A stretch of DNA of 64,000 bases from Nematopogon swammerdamellus (taxonomy: Eukaryota > Arthropoda > Insecta > Lepidoptera > Adelidae), in the NCBI GenBank assembly GCA_946902875.1, contig OX336343.1, positions 5,011,754-5,075,753 of the forward strand, written 5' to 3'. The notes beneath the pieces were generated by a model that worked only from the letters and a program-made list of their open reading frames with translations, was not told where the DNA came from and made no database searches. The first letter of the stretch is position 1. Each line of letters begins with the position of its first letter. The position numbers were made by a program, and so were the translations under genes. Positions 1 to 10,560 of the stretch are shown here, piece by piece.

Positions 1-793
1 ATGTCTCCTTTCGTCATTCTAGGTATTGAATATATACATGAAGTATGAGCTCTATAGAGAAACCTCAGACGGAAGCTCGTAAGAACTTATGGAAAAGAGG
101 TCAGCCGAAATCGTATACACCAGGAGCTAGAACGATAAAAAAGGTATGGACGCCGAACTGGCAAATGCTTGTATGAGAACTAGCATCGCCGAGTTGCGGG
201 GAGCGGAGTGTACTTACCGATGATAAGATATTCCACTATTGTGCACACTAAACTTGGCTGTAGTGTTTTTACACGTAAACACAGAGCATTGCGAACGCGG
301 CCGCGATGACAGACTGACGGGCCAGCGCGCGACCGTCCATACAAAACAAGCATGCTTTTGCTTATATCGTGTTACGCTGGCGAGGATAGGGTTCGGAGTC
401 CATACCTTTTTTATCGTTCTAGACCAGGAGGGCGGACATTTGTGTCAACAAGGTGATCTCCCCACATAAGAGTATTTGGAGTGCTTCTATATTCAAATGG
501 CGCAGATTCGTTGGTCTCTTGTTTGATTTGTAAACGATACGGAAATGTCAAGATAATTTAGGAAGAGCATCGGACCCGTATCTAATTCGGTAAACACAAA
601 CAATCTACGGTGCGTGCTGTGCGTATCTGAGTGGTTTCCTGATTGATATGATAATAGTCCTACCCCGAGGTCCTAGGTCCTACCTACCTACATACATACC
701 CCTGGCGATACTAGTAGGTATGTATGTAGGTTGAAATTTGTTTGTGTACATAGGTACATACATATATACTACACGCTGTATCCCGACAATCGA
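1..793. other. Intergenic; short inverted repeat, no gene
   Basis: No gene is recognised. An inverted repeat of about 30 bases pairs positions 128-158 with 391-422. Its core, TAGAACGATAAAAAAGGTAT, is exact in both arms. About 230 bases separate the arms, so this may be a small foldback element. Around 670-730 there is a degenerate TACC/GGTA palindromic stretch. Bases about 765-793 match the start of repeat family J (see 1076-1335). Confidence 0.5.
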
Positions 794-1075
794 TCAGCCT
801 CGGTAAGTAGCTTAGTGGTGCGGTCGCGGTCAGTACTTGGATAGGTGACCGCTCGAGCGTTGGAGGCTGACCGTGGTTCGGATTCCACCTAAAACTGTAG
901 GTCCCTTACCTTCTCTTACCTTACTAGGTGGTAGGGGATTATCCCGCCCGGGTCGGTACCACCGCACGCACTGAATGAAACGTCGGTCGACACGGCTATG
1001 TAAATAGTTCGTGTTTTCCGTCCAGTTCAGTGTAGCCGACATGAAATTGAAGGGAAGCACTGACATGGCACCTAG
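794..1075 (+). mobile_element. tRNA-derived SINE (family A), 3'-truncated
   Basis: It begins TCAGCCTCGG and has a degraded A-box-like stretch (TAGCTTAGTGG) and a B-box-like GGTTCGGATTCC. The shared body follows: GTAGGTCCCTT, then ACCCGCCCGGG-like and GAATGAAACGTCGG blocks, then GACATGGCACCTAG. The final third and the poly-A tail are missing. The sequence on both sides belongs to repeat family J, so the SINE sits inside a J copy. Confidence 0.85.
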
Positions 1076-1335
1076 GTACTCTTGTAAATTACCGCACAAC
1101 ACCGAACACCACGTTCGGCAAAGTATTCGGACAAGATAACTAACAATCAGCAAGTGAGGCATGAAGACCTACCCGCTGCATGACTCGGTGGAAGGAGGAG
1201 GTGAGAGGTGGCTAACCTGTCGTACTTGAGCACGGCACATTGCCAATATATCTTAGTCGCCTTTTATGACATGCACGGGAAGAGATGCAGTGGGGCTATT
1301 ATTTTTAAGTACCGGCCCCACATGGTACTTTACCG
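1076..1335 (+). repeat. Dispersed repeat family J
   Basis: It matches copies at about 27800-28085 and 37470-37770. Shared landmarks are CTTGTAAATTAC, GCAAAGTATT, GGTGAGAGGTGGC, then TTAGTCGCCTTTTA and GAGATGCAGTGGGGCTATT. The last part, in reverse complement, is the 5' head of SINE type B in this window. No coding capacity is evident. Class unknown. Confidence 0.7.
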
Positions 1336-1440
1336 GCCCCTCACGTAGTTTGTATTTGTATGGGATAGAGCCGCGCGAAGCTCGATAGAGTCCATTAATT
1401 TCGGGTCGTGTGTAAAACATGTATTCAGCAATTGTTAGCA

Positions 1441-1823
1441 ACTATAGCCACGAGGTTAATGAAATGAAATGAAATGAAAATGAAATGAAATGATATGAAA
1501 TGAAATGAAATGAAATGAAATGAAATGAAAATATACTTTATTGCACAAAAAGTGACAAAAGGCGGACTTAAAGCCTAAAGGCAAACTATAGCCACGAGGT
1601 TAATGAAATGAAATGAAATGAAAATGAAATGAAATGAAATGAAATGAAATGAAATGAAATGAAATGAAATGAAATGAAATGAAATGAAATGAAATGAAAT
1701 GAAATGAAATGAAATGAAATGAAATGAAATGAAATGAAATGAAATGAAATGAAATGAAATGAAATGAAAATATACTTTATTGCACAAAAAGTGACAAAAG
1801 GCGGACTTAAAGCCTAAAGGCAT
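1441..1823. repeat. Duplicated unit with (GAAAT)n pentanucleotide arrays
   Basis: A unit of ACTATAGCCACGAGG, then (GAAAT)n, then ATACTTTATTGCAC, then a GGCGGACTTAAAGCC tail occurs twice in tandem, at about 1441-1583 and 1585-1823. The arrays differ in length: about 75 bases at 1458-1530 and about 165 bases at 1602-1768. The reverse frame is open (poly-FHFIS) only because the unit lacks stops. The tail resembles LINE 3' ends common in Lepidoptera (recalled, not searched). Confidence 0.8.
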
Positions 1824-2319
1824 TCTAAAGGGATTGTGAGTAGGGTAGATAGGTTATCATATTGGAGAAAAAATTAATTGGATTTTTCCAAAAAAGTCTG
1901 TTTTGAAGTTACTAAAAAAATACCCTTGTACATTACTCGTCTTCATTTTCTACGACTCGGACGAAGGAGAGGTCCACCCTTAATGGTTTTCTTCACCAGC
2001 GTTTCTTTTATACGCCTTTATAGAACCCTCTCTCTTTATATGGGTAGGAATTTTAGGGTTCAGCAAACAACAAGGTCGACCCCAAAAGTATAATGGCCAC
2101 CTCCGCCCTGCGCGAGTGCCGGCCAGTACATAGGTTTAGATGTTTTCGAATGTTCCTTATTCAAATATTATTCAGAACCTACCTGTTCACAGTTCAGCCG
2201 AATTCATGCTTCTTATCGATGAGTGCCTACTTCAAGATGTATGTTAGAAATAAAATTACGAGTAACTTTTGAACAATGCTCCGCCATTCAATTCCATTAT
2301 AGATAAATTCATATTCACT
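1824..2319. other. Intergenic, nothing recognised
   Basis: Only short ORFs without recognisable domains are present. I see no structure here. Confidence 0.4.
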
Positions 2320-2650
2320 AATGTACTCTTTTTTTTAACCGACTTCAAAAAAAGGAGGAGGTTCTCAATTGGACTGTATTTTTTTTTTATGTTTGTCCCC
2401 TCAGAACTTTCGACTGGGTGAACCGATTTTGAAAAATCTTTTTTTATTTGAAAGCTGGTGCTTTCTGTGTGGTCCCGTCAAGATCGGATTGGAAAGCGAG
2501 GCGGATACCGCCGAATACATTAATAGCAAAAAATTACTAAAAATTATCAATTGTGTGTCAGGATCGTGGCACGTGGAGATCCGTTGTCTATGCCTACCCC
2601 ACCGGGAAACAGGCGTGACGCTATGTATGTATGTATGTAATTACTAAAAA
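2320..2650 (+). repeat. Dispersed insect repeat (GACTTCAAAAAAGGAGGAGG type)
   Basis: It starts near AACCGACTTCAAAAAAAGG and ends in a GTATGTATGTATGTAA tail. The start and the short tandem tail look like a non-LTR or similar repeat that I recall as frequent in insect genomes. The 92-codon frame inside it has no recognisable domain. Confidence 0.5.
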
Positions 2651-2663
2651 AAACTTGAAAAAA

Positions 2664-2836
2664 AAACTATTTAAAAAAATATAAAAACCGCCTTCAAAAA
2701 TGTATCAAATAAAAAAAATCGAACCCTAGAATTGAAGCCGGTGCGAAAAGCAAGCAAAAATAACGGACCGCCTTCAACTCTAGGGTTTGATTTTTTTTAT
2801 TTGATACATTTTTGAAGGCGGTTTTTATATTTTTTT
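2664..2836. mobile_element. Small foldback element
   Basis: Two nearly perfect arms of about 45-50 bases (TATAAAAACCGCCTTCAAAA at the left, its complement ending near 2833) flank about 70 bases. This is a MITE-like hairpin. No target duplication could be defined. Confidence 0.75.
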
Positions 2837-2839
2837 TTA

Positions 2840-3182
2840 TGTAAACCAACATGGGTGGCTGTGTCGAGGGAGCAATGGTACAGTCGACAGAGCCAAAAAC
2901 ACCTCTCCTCGCGAAACTACGCTCAGTCATGCGCCATGCCAGCAGATTTGCGGACTGTTGCTAGGCTGTCTAGATCTGTGGATTCGAGAAATACACACTT
3001 ACTGGATGTAAGATGGCCGCATAGCAGCCTCGGTTGTGTTCTCCTCTAGTCCAGTATTGCCAGCAATCCAGGGAAGTCTCCGGTATGGCACCTACCTTCT
3101 TGGAGGTGATATTGGCTGGTTGGAGCACGCGCTTTGGCCCCTCTGACTCAGCCACCCATACCGGATTACATAAAAAAAAACT
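2840..3182 (+). mobile_element. SINE family S fragments
   Basis: Bases 3000-3182 match the body of family S (ACTGGATGTAAGATGGCC, then CAGCAATCCAGGGAAG, then GGAGGTGATATTGGCTGG) with the tail CCGGATTACATAAAAAAAAA. Another copy, with its tRNA head, lies at 34609-35023. A short antisense tail fragment lies at about 2840-2870. Bases 2870-3000 are unassigned. Confidence 0.75.
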
Positions 3183-4167
3183 CGCCGGAAGACAGTTCCA
3201 CACCCTAGCGGTGCGACAAAGAAACGATTTTGAGAACCTATGGGTTCTCAAAAACCCAATGTTAACAACAAAAGGTTGCTCTTATCTAAGAAGCTGAAGA
3301 AGAGAATAACGTGGCAACATGGAGAATTTACACACAAGCTTATGAAACTTGTGAAAACATTTTCGTTGACTCCCCCCCCCCCCCCTCCCCCTCCCCCCCC
3401 CCCTCTTTCTCATTAACTCACTTTGCTTATAAACATTCGCCTCGTGCCCCTCAAGGTCCCAACCAAAATCACCTGGAAGGTAAAAGTGGGAAGATTTATT
3501 TTTTTGTTCAATATCGTTGTTTTCATAGGAAATATTGTCATGCCCATGAGGTGGTTACAATTTATAAATAAATAAAATTGTACTGTTTGTTCTTTTATTA
3601 GTTTTAATTTTAGTTAATCTTATTTATTTTTTGTTTTCTAAACAAGTTACGCGTTTTTTTTATTTATAAAAATTTTAGCTTACTTAGTATTTGAATTTGG
3701 TCATAATGTGTTTATCCGGTAAGTACAGATAGCTGAATGCATGTTATATATATATTTTAAATTTTGTATTTTTGTATGTATAGAATGATTATGTGTGGAT
3801 AATCCTAACATAAAAAATAAATAAATAGGAATAAAGTTTGATAATGTAGTTGGTAATGAGCTCGTTGTAAGTCCATGAGTTTTCCACCTGACATAGCAGA
3901 CAAACTCGATGGCATTACTAACTGGATCAATTGGCGAGCCTTCTGAAAGGAATTGAGAAACTTGGCTCCACTTTGGTTCCAGCTAACGAGCGCTAACTTG
4001 GCTCCATAACTACCAAACTCGCTGCTTTACCGATTGGGCTAATTGCCTAAAGGCACAGAAATGTCGAACATTTTGCCAATGGCGGCGGAAGTTGAAGAGC
4101 GTTCTATCGCGACTGGAGGCGATCGGATCCGATAACACAGACCTCGTAATTTGATCGGACGAAGAAA
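3183..4167. other. Intergenic with a poly-C tract, AT-rich
   Basis: A C-rich run (C13-TC5-TC12 pattern) lies at about 3371-3404. The sequence from 3590 to 3840 is strongly AT-rich. No gene or clear repeat boundary is seen. Confidence 0.4.
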
Positions 4168-4272
4168 GTACAGTACGCGGCAGTAAATAATGTACATCGG
4201 GCTTAGAAAGAGACAATCCGGTTGTAGAGCGTCTCGTCTCTGTCGCACAAGGACGACGCTCTACAACCGGAT
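4168..4272. mobile_element. Foldback MITE family D, partial copy
   Basis: It shares TTAGAAAGAGACAATCCGG and TTGTAGAGCGTC with copies at 7327, 26181 and 47159. The left terminus GTACAGTACGCGGCAG is present. The right arm stops after CTCTACAACCGG, so the far terminus is lost. Confidence 0.75.
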
Positions 4273-4284
4273 TCGGAACGGCGG

Positions 4285-4470
4285 CGTACCAACCGGTTCT
4301 GCAGATCCTTCCTCTACAGAACCGGTAAACTCTGGAACGCTCTCCTTGCCCATATTATATTTCCCACCAAGTCTCGGGTCCTACAAGAGGGTCATGAATA
4401 GGCACCTGTCAGCCCGGCATTGCATTCGCAACTTCCGCATACGATCGAATGCCCATGGGCGTTGTTAGAC
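4285..4470 (+). pseudogene. Probable non-LTR reverse transcriptase C-terminal remnant
   Basis: The plus frame reads RTGKLWNALL, then LGSYKRVMNRHL, then IRNFRIRSNAHGRC before a stop. This resembles the extreme C-terminus of Jockey/CR1-type reverse transcriptases ('R-LWN-LP ... FK--V---L'). The assignment rests on this pattern alone and the fragment is short. Confidence 0.45.
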
Positions 4471-4845
4471 ACCTCGGTCTATTTAAAAGATTAAAATATT
4501 AAAACATCTACCTACCAATTCGTAGGTACGTCGCGTCGTACCTACATATTCACAGCAACATGGAATGCCGCCGCGCCGCCGGTGCGAGTCATATCCATCA
4601 TCCATGTCATATCATGACACTCACATGTGACAATCAGAGTTGTTTCTGTCACCCCCGTCACCCCACATCACCCGCCGTCACTCCCATCCACAGATTAATA
4701 ATAAATAGTACCACGGTCACCGAACTAGACCTACAGAAGCGGTATAGCGCGATGAAACATATTGACTGTCGTCAGTAAACAAGTGTGCGTGCCTTCACAT
4801 GCAATTATTGTGATCACATCACAAACACATTCAACCGTTTACATG
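4471..4845. other. Intergenic, nothing recognised
   Basis: Short open frames only. A CACC/CATC-rich stretch lies at 4590-4700. Confidence 0.35.
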
Positions 4846-5254
4846 AAAAACCGGTCAAGTGCGAGTCGAACTCGCGCACCGAGGGTTCCGTATCGCCATG
4901 TCATGGCTAGCGCCACTCACGCCATCTATGGCGTGTTATGAAATGCTTCATATTAGTTAAATGTCATGATTAGTTAAAATGCTTCATAATCTATTCGGTA
5001 GAAGGCGCACGCGTATACACTTTTTGGTTTCTTCTATGGGAACCCCGTGATTTTTTTACTTTTTCTTATTTTTATTATTTGTTGTTATATCGGCCAAAAT
5101 AACACATATTCTGTGAAAATTTCAACGGGCTACCTAGAGATACAGCCCTCGGACAGACGGACGGACGGACGGACGGACGGACACACATACAGACAGACAG
5201 GCAGACGGCCTAGCTTAGTAATAGCGTCCCGTACCGGATACGGAACCCTAAAAA
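4846..5254. repeat. Repeat family C, near complete
   Basis: It runs from AAACCGGTCAAGTGCGAGTC through GCGCACCGAGGGTTCCGTAT, TTTTTATTATTTGTTGTTAT and CATATTCTGTGAAAATTTCA. A (GACG)n/(GACA)n microsatellite follows, then the end TACGGAACCCTAAAAA. This layout recurs at least ten times in the window and is very common in Lepidoptera. It resembles non-autonomous Lep1-type Helitron families, but I cannot confirm the class. Confidence 0.8.
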
Positions 5255-5609
5255 CCATCTCATTCTATGAATGCGGTAACGCTTCTCCTTCGCGTATTTA
5301 CGGATACGAGACGATAGGTGAGTTGAGTTACATACACACAAGCACACAGTTTACACTAATACCTACCTATAAGCCGCCCGCGGCGCTCGGGGCGCGACTC
5401 ACCCTTATTACGATAATGGTGCTGATGTTGCGACTGGTGTTGATGTTGCGACTGCGACGGACAAAATTGGTATTACGTTATTGCGACCGGTCCCGCGGAC
5501 CGACATCAAAGGTTGGTTGTTGGTTCAGGTAAGGTGCCAAATTTTGAAAGAAACTTGTAAAATGTTACTACGAATGGTAAAAGTATATATTAAAATCAAT
5601 AATAAATAA
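5255..5609. other. Intergenic, nothing recognised
   Basis: The short frame running through this stretch continues out of repeat C and is not convincing. It ends at an assembly gap. Confidence 0.35.
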
Positions 5610-5809
5610 NNNNNNNNNNNNNNNNNNNNNNNNNNNNNNNNNNNNNNNNNNNNNNNNNNNNNNNNNNNNNNNNNNNNNNNNNNNNNNNNNNNNNNNNNNN
5701 NNNNNNNNNNNNNNNNNNNNNNNNNNNNNNNNNNNNNNNNNNNNNNNNNNNNNNNNNNNNNNNNNNNNNNNNNNNNNNNNNNNNNNNNNNNNNNNNNNNN
5801 NNNNNNNNN
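5610..5809. other. Assembly gap, 200 N
   Basis: Exactly 200 N bases. The round number suggests a placeholder of unknown true length. Confidence 0.99.
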
Positions 5810-6844
5810 ACCAATTTACTTGATTTCACAGTTAGGTAGCTGTTGCAACGTTGTACATGTAGATGGTGTTATGTAGGTTTGAGTTCCAACACGATATTTA
5901 TATTGATAATTAATATTATTGGCTTTTTAGGTTTTTTAAATATAAAATAAACAAAAATTAATAGTCGTTATTTTCTCATATTTTTTATTAGTTATTATCA
6001 CATCTTTATCATGTACTTAAATTAATTTTACATATTTTATATTCTACAAAAACATATCCGCCGGAACTGATTTTGTATCTGACTTCGCACTTTATATACT
6101 TCATGACGTCATCCATCACGTAAAACTATATCGTCCGTAAACCGACTTTACAGACAACCATTTTTTTTTAACACAATAATAAGGGCAGGGTTCGGTGCGA
6201 AATTGGACGATCTGAGATATCTTTTTTTAGGGTTCCGTATCCGTCGTACGGGACCCTATTACTAAGCCTACGCCGTCTGTCTGTCTGTCTGTCAACTGTC
6301 GTGTCAACAACAAAAGCGTGTTCAGTTCCTCTGCGACGGAATAAGGGATGCAAGTTCCTCCGAGCATCGATCATACCTTCGATTCTGATGAGAGATGAAG
6401 TTAATATAGGTTAACAATTTATTCGGCATTGAATTTTAAGAATAAGAGAAAATTGTCTTTAGAAGATCATTCGAGCGAGGGACTCAACATTCCGTAGAGT
6501 TCCTTGGTCATAGGTACTGCCAAAGGCGTCGAATTTCTCCCGCAGAGGATATTTCAACAATTTGGAAAATCGTTCTTCCTTAGATGTTTACTTAGCGCTT
6601 GAAGAGTGCGACGAGTATGTTTATAAAGTAAGAGTACATTTTCTAAGAAAAATATGAAGGCATTAAAACTTTTGGCAAACACATTGCGGCGACGTTCGCT
6701 ATAACTCAACCGCTGTGCAGAGGCATTAAACCTTCACCGCCATAATGTGTGATAATGTGTTGTACTACGGTTAGGTACTAGCGTGCTAGTTAGATACATG
6801 ACATCCATTTTCATTAGGTACAAATTAAAGTTAAGATACTTCAT
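5810..6844. other. Intergenic, AT-rich; repeat C terminal fragment at 6223-6295
   Basis: Bases 6223-6295 hold TTTAGGGTTCCGTATC followed by ACGCCG and (TCTG)n, a truncated end of repeat C. A single diverged unit of the 100-bp satellite (GGTTTGAGTTCCAACACGAT) lies at about 5876-5895. Nothing else is recognised. Confidence 0.5.
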
Positions 6845-7133
6845 AAAAACCGGCCAAGTGCGAGTCGGACTCGCGCACCGAGGATTCCGCACCACAAATA
6901 AAAAAACACGTTTCTTGTATGGGAACCCCCTTCATTTTTTACTTTTTCTATTTTTTATTATTTGTTGTTATATCCGCCATAATAACACATATTCTGTGAA
7001 AATTTCAGTGGGCTACCTATTACGGTTCAAGATATACAGCCCTCGGACAGACAGACAGACAGACGGACGGATAGACAGACAGACAGCGTAGGCTTAGTAA
7101 TAGGCTTCCGTACGGGATACGGAAACCTAAAAA
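6845..7133. repeat. Repeat family C, near complete
   Basis: It starts with AACCGGCCAAGTGCGAGTCG. The conserved middle blocks follow, then a (GACA)n tract at 7047-7086 and the end ACGGAAACCTAAAAA. Confidence 0.8.
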
Positions 7134-7207
7134 TGAGTAGATAGGTGTTTAGGTGTTTTATACGTGGCCGCTTTATACCTACCAGACAATGAATCACGAT
7201 ATGTCCC

Positions 7208-7318
7208 GCGACCGAAGGGAAGCCCTGACATGGCACCTAGTTCACTAAGGTGTTATGGGCTGACATCGCGGATGTAGTCGGTGATGTAGTCAACCGTGTC
7301 AGTTTGCATAAAAAAAAT
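7208..7318 (+). mobile_element. SINE A/B 3' fragment
   Basis: It contains the last part of the shared SINE body (CCCTGACATGGCACCTAGTT, then GTTATGGGCTGACATC, then CCGTGTCAG) with a poly-A tail. It is 5'-truncated. Confidence 0.8.
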
Positions 7319-7326
7319 ATGTAAAA

Positions 7327-7492
7327 GTACAGTTCCTGGCAGCAAATAATGCGTGTCGAGCTTTAGAAAGAGGCAATCCGATTGTAGAGCGTCGTCCCTG
7401 TCGCACAGAGACGCGCGAGTTCGTGCGACAGGGAGTGTCTCTGTCTAAAGCTCGACACGCTTTATTTGCTTCCAGGCACTTTAACTACACAA
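7327..7492. mobile_element. Foldback MITE family D, full copy
   Basis: Terminal inverted arms of about 70 bases: TGGCAGCAAATAATGCG and CGAGCTTTAG at the left, CTAAAGCTCGACACGC and ATTTGCTTCCAGGCA at the right. They flank a short GACAGAGAC-like centre. Non-coding. Confidence 0.8.
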
Positions 7493-8479
7493 ACACATGT
7501 GGAACCTTGTCACATGAATGCTCGGTTACAGCGTGAACAGTTCGTGTTAGAGATAAACCTCTTAACTCAAGTGAATAAACACAAGATTTCTTGCTGTGCC
7601 TATCTCTATACTAGTTCGGTCCGATTTTTCGCAGCGTTGCCGTGCGTTAGTCTGGTAAAAATTCGAAAATGGCTCGACGGATTTGAATAATGTTTGTTTT
7701 ATTTTGTTCGCCACAATACAGGGGTGGTTTAGGAAATAAGAAAATTAGGGGAAAAAGCGCGATAGCGGAGAGGAGCCGCGGGCTCAGCTAATAATTAATG
7801 AAATACAAAATTTAATAAAAAAAACAAAAAGATTCTGCTGGTTATGAGCGGACACTGTATCTAGAATTATAAAGGCAGACCAACATATTTGTTTTCTGAA
7901 AAAGAGAATGTAAATAAAATTTTGTTAACACTGCATTGTGGTGAGCGGTCCCGAAATGGAAAACACACATTCCCTGCCCGGCTTAAAGCTCGCATAAAAG
8001 CCCTCCACTACCCCTACTCACACACGACGGCACACGGTTAATTGACTGCACGGAGCACTTCCCGCGCGGGGCTGGACTGGACCGCATTCACTAATTTAAA
8101 CAAATCTAATACTAAGGCCCACTTGCACCAACACGAATTTAACGATATAAACCAGTTTAACTCGTTAAGCTAGTACCCGTTGACTGTGGGAACCGCGTTT
8201 AAATCCATGTGTTGGCGCAATTGGGCCTTAATGTATTATCGTTATCATTACGTGTAGGTACATAATAATTACGTTAATAACGCACCTCACTGCGTTTGTA
8301 TAAGAAATTTGATATCAGTAAAAGCTCTTCTATAAGTATGTACAACATTAAGTATTCTGCGCGGGGAACGCTTTATGCAAATACTTTGCGTAAACATAAT
8401 ACCCACGTTCCTTCAGGTGAACGATTAATGAACGCCCTCTAGGCGGGAATTCGATCTACATAGGCCGTCGACCGACGAC
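7493..8479. other. Intergenic, nothing recognised
   Basis: No repeat with clear ends and no convincing coding frame is seen. Confidence 0.35.
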
Positions 8480-8815
8480 TACGTCTTCTAACAAAAATTA
8501 TTCCTTCTTGTCGCGCCGAAAACTCCGTCCGGGCGCTCGGCGCCTTTGCTAACTTTTAAAATATTGGCCGACTTACTTGCTCCTCGTGGGCCGTTACTTT
8601 CGCGGGAGAACGACTCGGCAGCGCGCGGCCGCAACCGTGTGCGCCGAAGTCCGGGCGTCAACTGAGTGGAGTGAGGGCTGCGGCCTCCTCAACCCTCGGC
8701 GTCGGCGTGGCCCGGCGCGCCCGGGTGCAGCCTCCGGGACCTCCGTCGCCCCTCCCTACCGTCGTCCCGCCCGCCCCGGCGAGATAACTTCGTCGCGAAC
8801 GCAGAGATGTAAGGT
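8480..8815. promoter_or_regulatory. GC- and CpG-rich segment, candidate promoter or first exon
   Basis: This block is much richer in G+C and CpG than its AT-rich surroundings. Near its end is GAACGCAGAGATGTAAGGTTAG, which contains a good donor-like GTAAGG. The 111-codon frame here is proline/arginine-rich with no domain and is probably non-coding. A TSS with a non-coding first exon is possible, but GC-rich repeats elsewhere in the window are an equally good explanation. Confidence 0.25.
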
Positions 8816-8954
8816 TAGATCGCTAGATCGGATTTCAAAAAATTCCCCCAATCCATACCCCCCATCCCCCCTCCCACAGCTTCGCCATTTTGATATGATT
8901 AAAAAACCCTAAATTAAAACTACAAATGTAAAAACTAATGTGAGGTTTATTTAA

Positions 8955-9295
8955 TTACTACATTAAAAGTATCCGCTTACTTGATTTGTACATCAAAAGT
9001 CATCGCTTATTATCTGTATATCTAAAGTCTCCGCTTATGATCTGTACATCAAAAGTCTCCGCTTATGATCTGTATATCAAAAGTCTCCGCTTATGATCTG
9101 TATATCAAAAGTCTCCGCTTATTATCTGTATATCAAAAGTCTCCGCTTATTATCTGTAAGTATATCAAAAGTCTCCGCTTATTATCTGTAGGTATATCAA
9201 AAATCTCCGCTTATGATCTGTACATCAAAACCCTTCGCTTATGATCTGTATGTACATCAAAAGTCTACGCTTTATGATCTGTACATACATTATCG
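8955..9295. repeat. 28-bp tandem satellite, about 11 units
   Basis: The unit is approximately ATATCAAAAGTCTCCGCTTA followed by TGATCTGT. Central units are nearly identical; outer units diverge or carry 4-base insertions. Non-coding. Confidence 0.9.
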
Positions 9296-9759
9296 GAGAG
9301 GTACTTTCCGGTAATTTACGCAACATAGCGACACAGCATAAAAATACGCGACATAGAAGACAACAAATGTATTTTATCTTCTTATTTGCTCCTCCTTACA
9401 AAATTTGTAGGTAAATAAATATTATGATTACTCAAAATGTTTCGCCGAAAATTCCCCCAAAGGATCTCTCTTCATCAAATTTTCGCCAAACTAAATGTTT
9501 CCCCAAAAAGAGTATGTGAAGTTCGGCCTATATGACCAATAACGTTAAGCGATATGTCATTGGACAGCGTTTTTCATGTTCTACTACTTTTACGGGAAGT
9601 CTCGAATCGCTGTAGGAAAAGTGATCGCTACGTAAAGGCAGCGCGAGTTGAATGAAACACAACTACATACATAGGTTTCAGTTGATAAAGCGACGCGGGC
9701 GGGCGGGCGGGAGCAGCCAGTGAGACGGAGGCGTTGGTTGGGGGCGGCGGCGGCGCGGA
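9296..9759. other. Intergenic; GC-rich at the right end
   Basis: A CGGGCGGGCGGGCGG run and a GGCGGCGGCGGCGCGG run lie around 9690-9755. No gene is recognised. Confidence 0.35.
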
Positions 9760-10134
9760 GGCATATTTCCAAAGTCTAGTATGCGAGTTGCTCTGATTGG
9801 TCGTTCTCAACTTTGGCGGGAAATATAAATTTCGGAAGTATTTCCGAAAATAAAGGTTTCTTAGGTGGTTATAAAAAAAAAATTACCATAACATAATTTT
9901 AACACCCTAACATTGCTTAAAAAAAATAAAACAAAACAAATTTTGACCAAAGGGACACGAACCCATGGCTGAGATCAAAATAAAAACCCTACACTCTACC
10001 ACTGAGCCACCAAAGTAGATATGCGACCAAACGAATATCGGATTCAGTACGTTCGCTCGGGTGCCGGAGGCGGAGCCAGACTCGTCTCTCCACTAATCAG
10101 AGCAACTCGCATAGTAGACTTTGGAAATATACGG
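9760..10134. repeat. Inverted repeat pair enclosing a SINE
   Basis: GCATATTTCCAAAGTCTAGT and ATGCGAGTTGCTCTGATTGG at 9760-9800 are matched in inverted form at about 10096-10134. The tRNA-like SINE of family T lies between the arms. This fits a foldback element split by, or carrying, a SINE. Confidence 0.65.
9836..10023 (-). mobile_element. tRNA-derived SINE family T
   Basis: On the minus strand it reads TGGCTCAGTGGTAGAG (A box), then CCATGGGTTCGTGTCCC (B box), then a T-rich tract and AACACTGTTA/AGGGTG-like tail sequence. It matches 57082-57250. Internal pol III promoter boxes mark it as a tRNA-derived SINE rather than a tRNA: no cloverleaf can be folded. Confidence 0.7.
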
Positions 10135-10260
10135 CGCGGCGGTAGGTGTCGGTCGAGGTGTGAGCCCGGAGCAGGAGCCGCGGCGAGCGAGGCACAGTCG
10201 TTTCGTGTTCACGTTTGTTTTGTGTTCCTCACGGTGTTTTCCTTCACCGTAGTAGCACAG
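10120..10260. other. GC-rich stretch, unassigned
   Basis: GGCGCGGCGGTAGGTGTCGG leads into GAGCCGCGGCGAGCGAGG. It could be promoter-like, but it abuts the right arm of the inverted repeat. No gene follows it. Confidence 0.25.
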
Positions 10261-10324
10261 TAAATAGTAGTAGCAACTTTGTTCGTAATGAAATTCACAT
10301 ATCAATCGCCATTATAGAAAGAAA

Positions 10325-10410
10325 GACAGGTGAATTTCGGTGCTGGGTGATATTGAACCCGATTCACCTGTAGCAGAAACCCGACCCACTCGCCACTACA
10401 CCACGGCCGC
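10325..10410 (-). mobile_element. tRNA-like sequence, probable SINE head
   Basis: On the minus strand GGCCGTGGTGTAGTGGCGAG (A-box-like) precedes GAATCGGGTTCAATAT (B-box-like). It is not a functional tRNA: acceptor pairing and the expected arms are absent. Confidence 0.45.
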
Positions 10411-10560
10411 TCTTTTGGTTTTTTACTTTTGCGTATTTATACAATAAGACGTTTATAATCCATTACAATATCTAATAACCACTGAAAGGCATTAAAATTT
10501 TTATTTTTCTTATATAGATATTCTTATTATTATTTCTTATATATATTTCTTATAAAGTTT

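Noticed and set aside
1575..1823. 82-codon FHFIS-repeat frame
   Set aside because: By-product of the (GAAAT)n pentanucleotide array.
5596..5829. 77-codon frame
   Set aside because: Almost entirely undetermined residues across the 200-N gap.
8577..8912. 111-codon Arg/Pro-rich frame
   Set aside because: Composition follows local GC content; no conserved motif. Kept only as a GC-rich region.
8955..9295. CRISPR-like array (28-bp repeats)
   Set aside because: Units are head-to-tail with no unique spacers, in a eukaryotic genome; it is a minisatellite.
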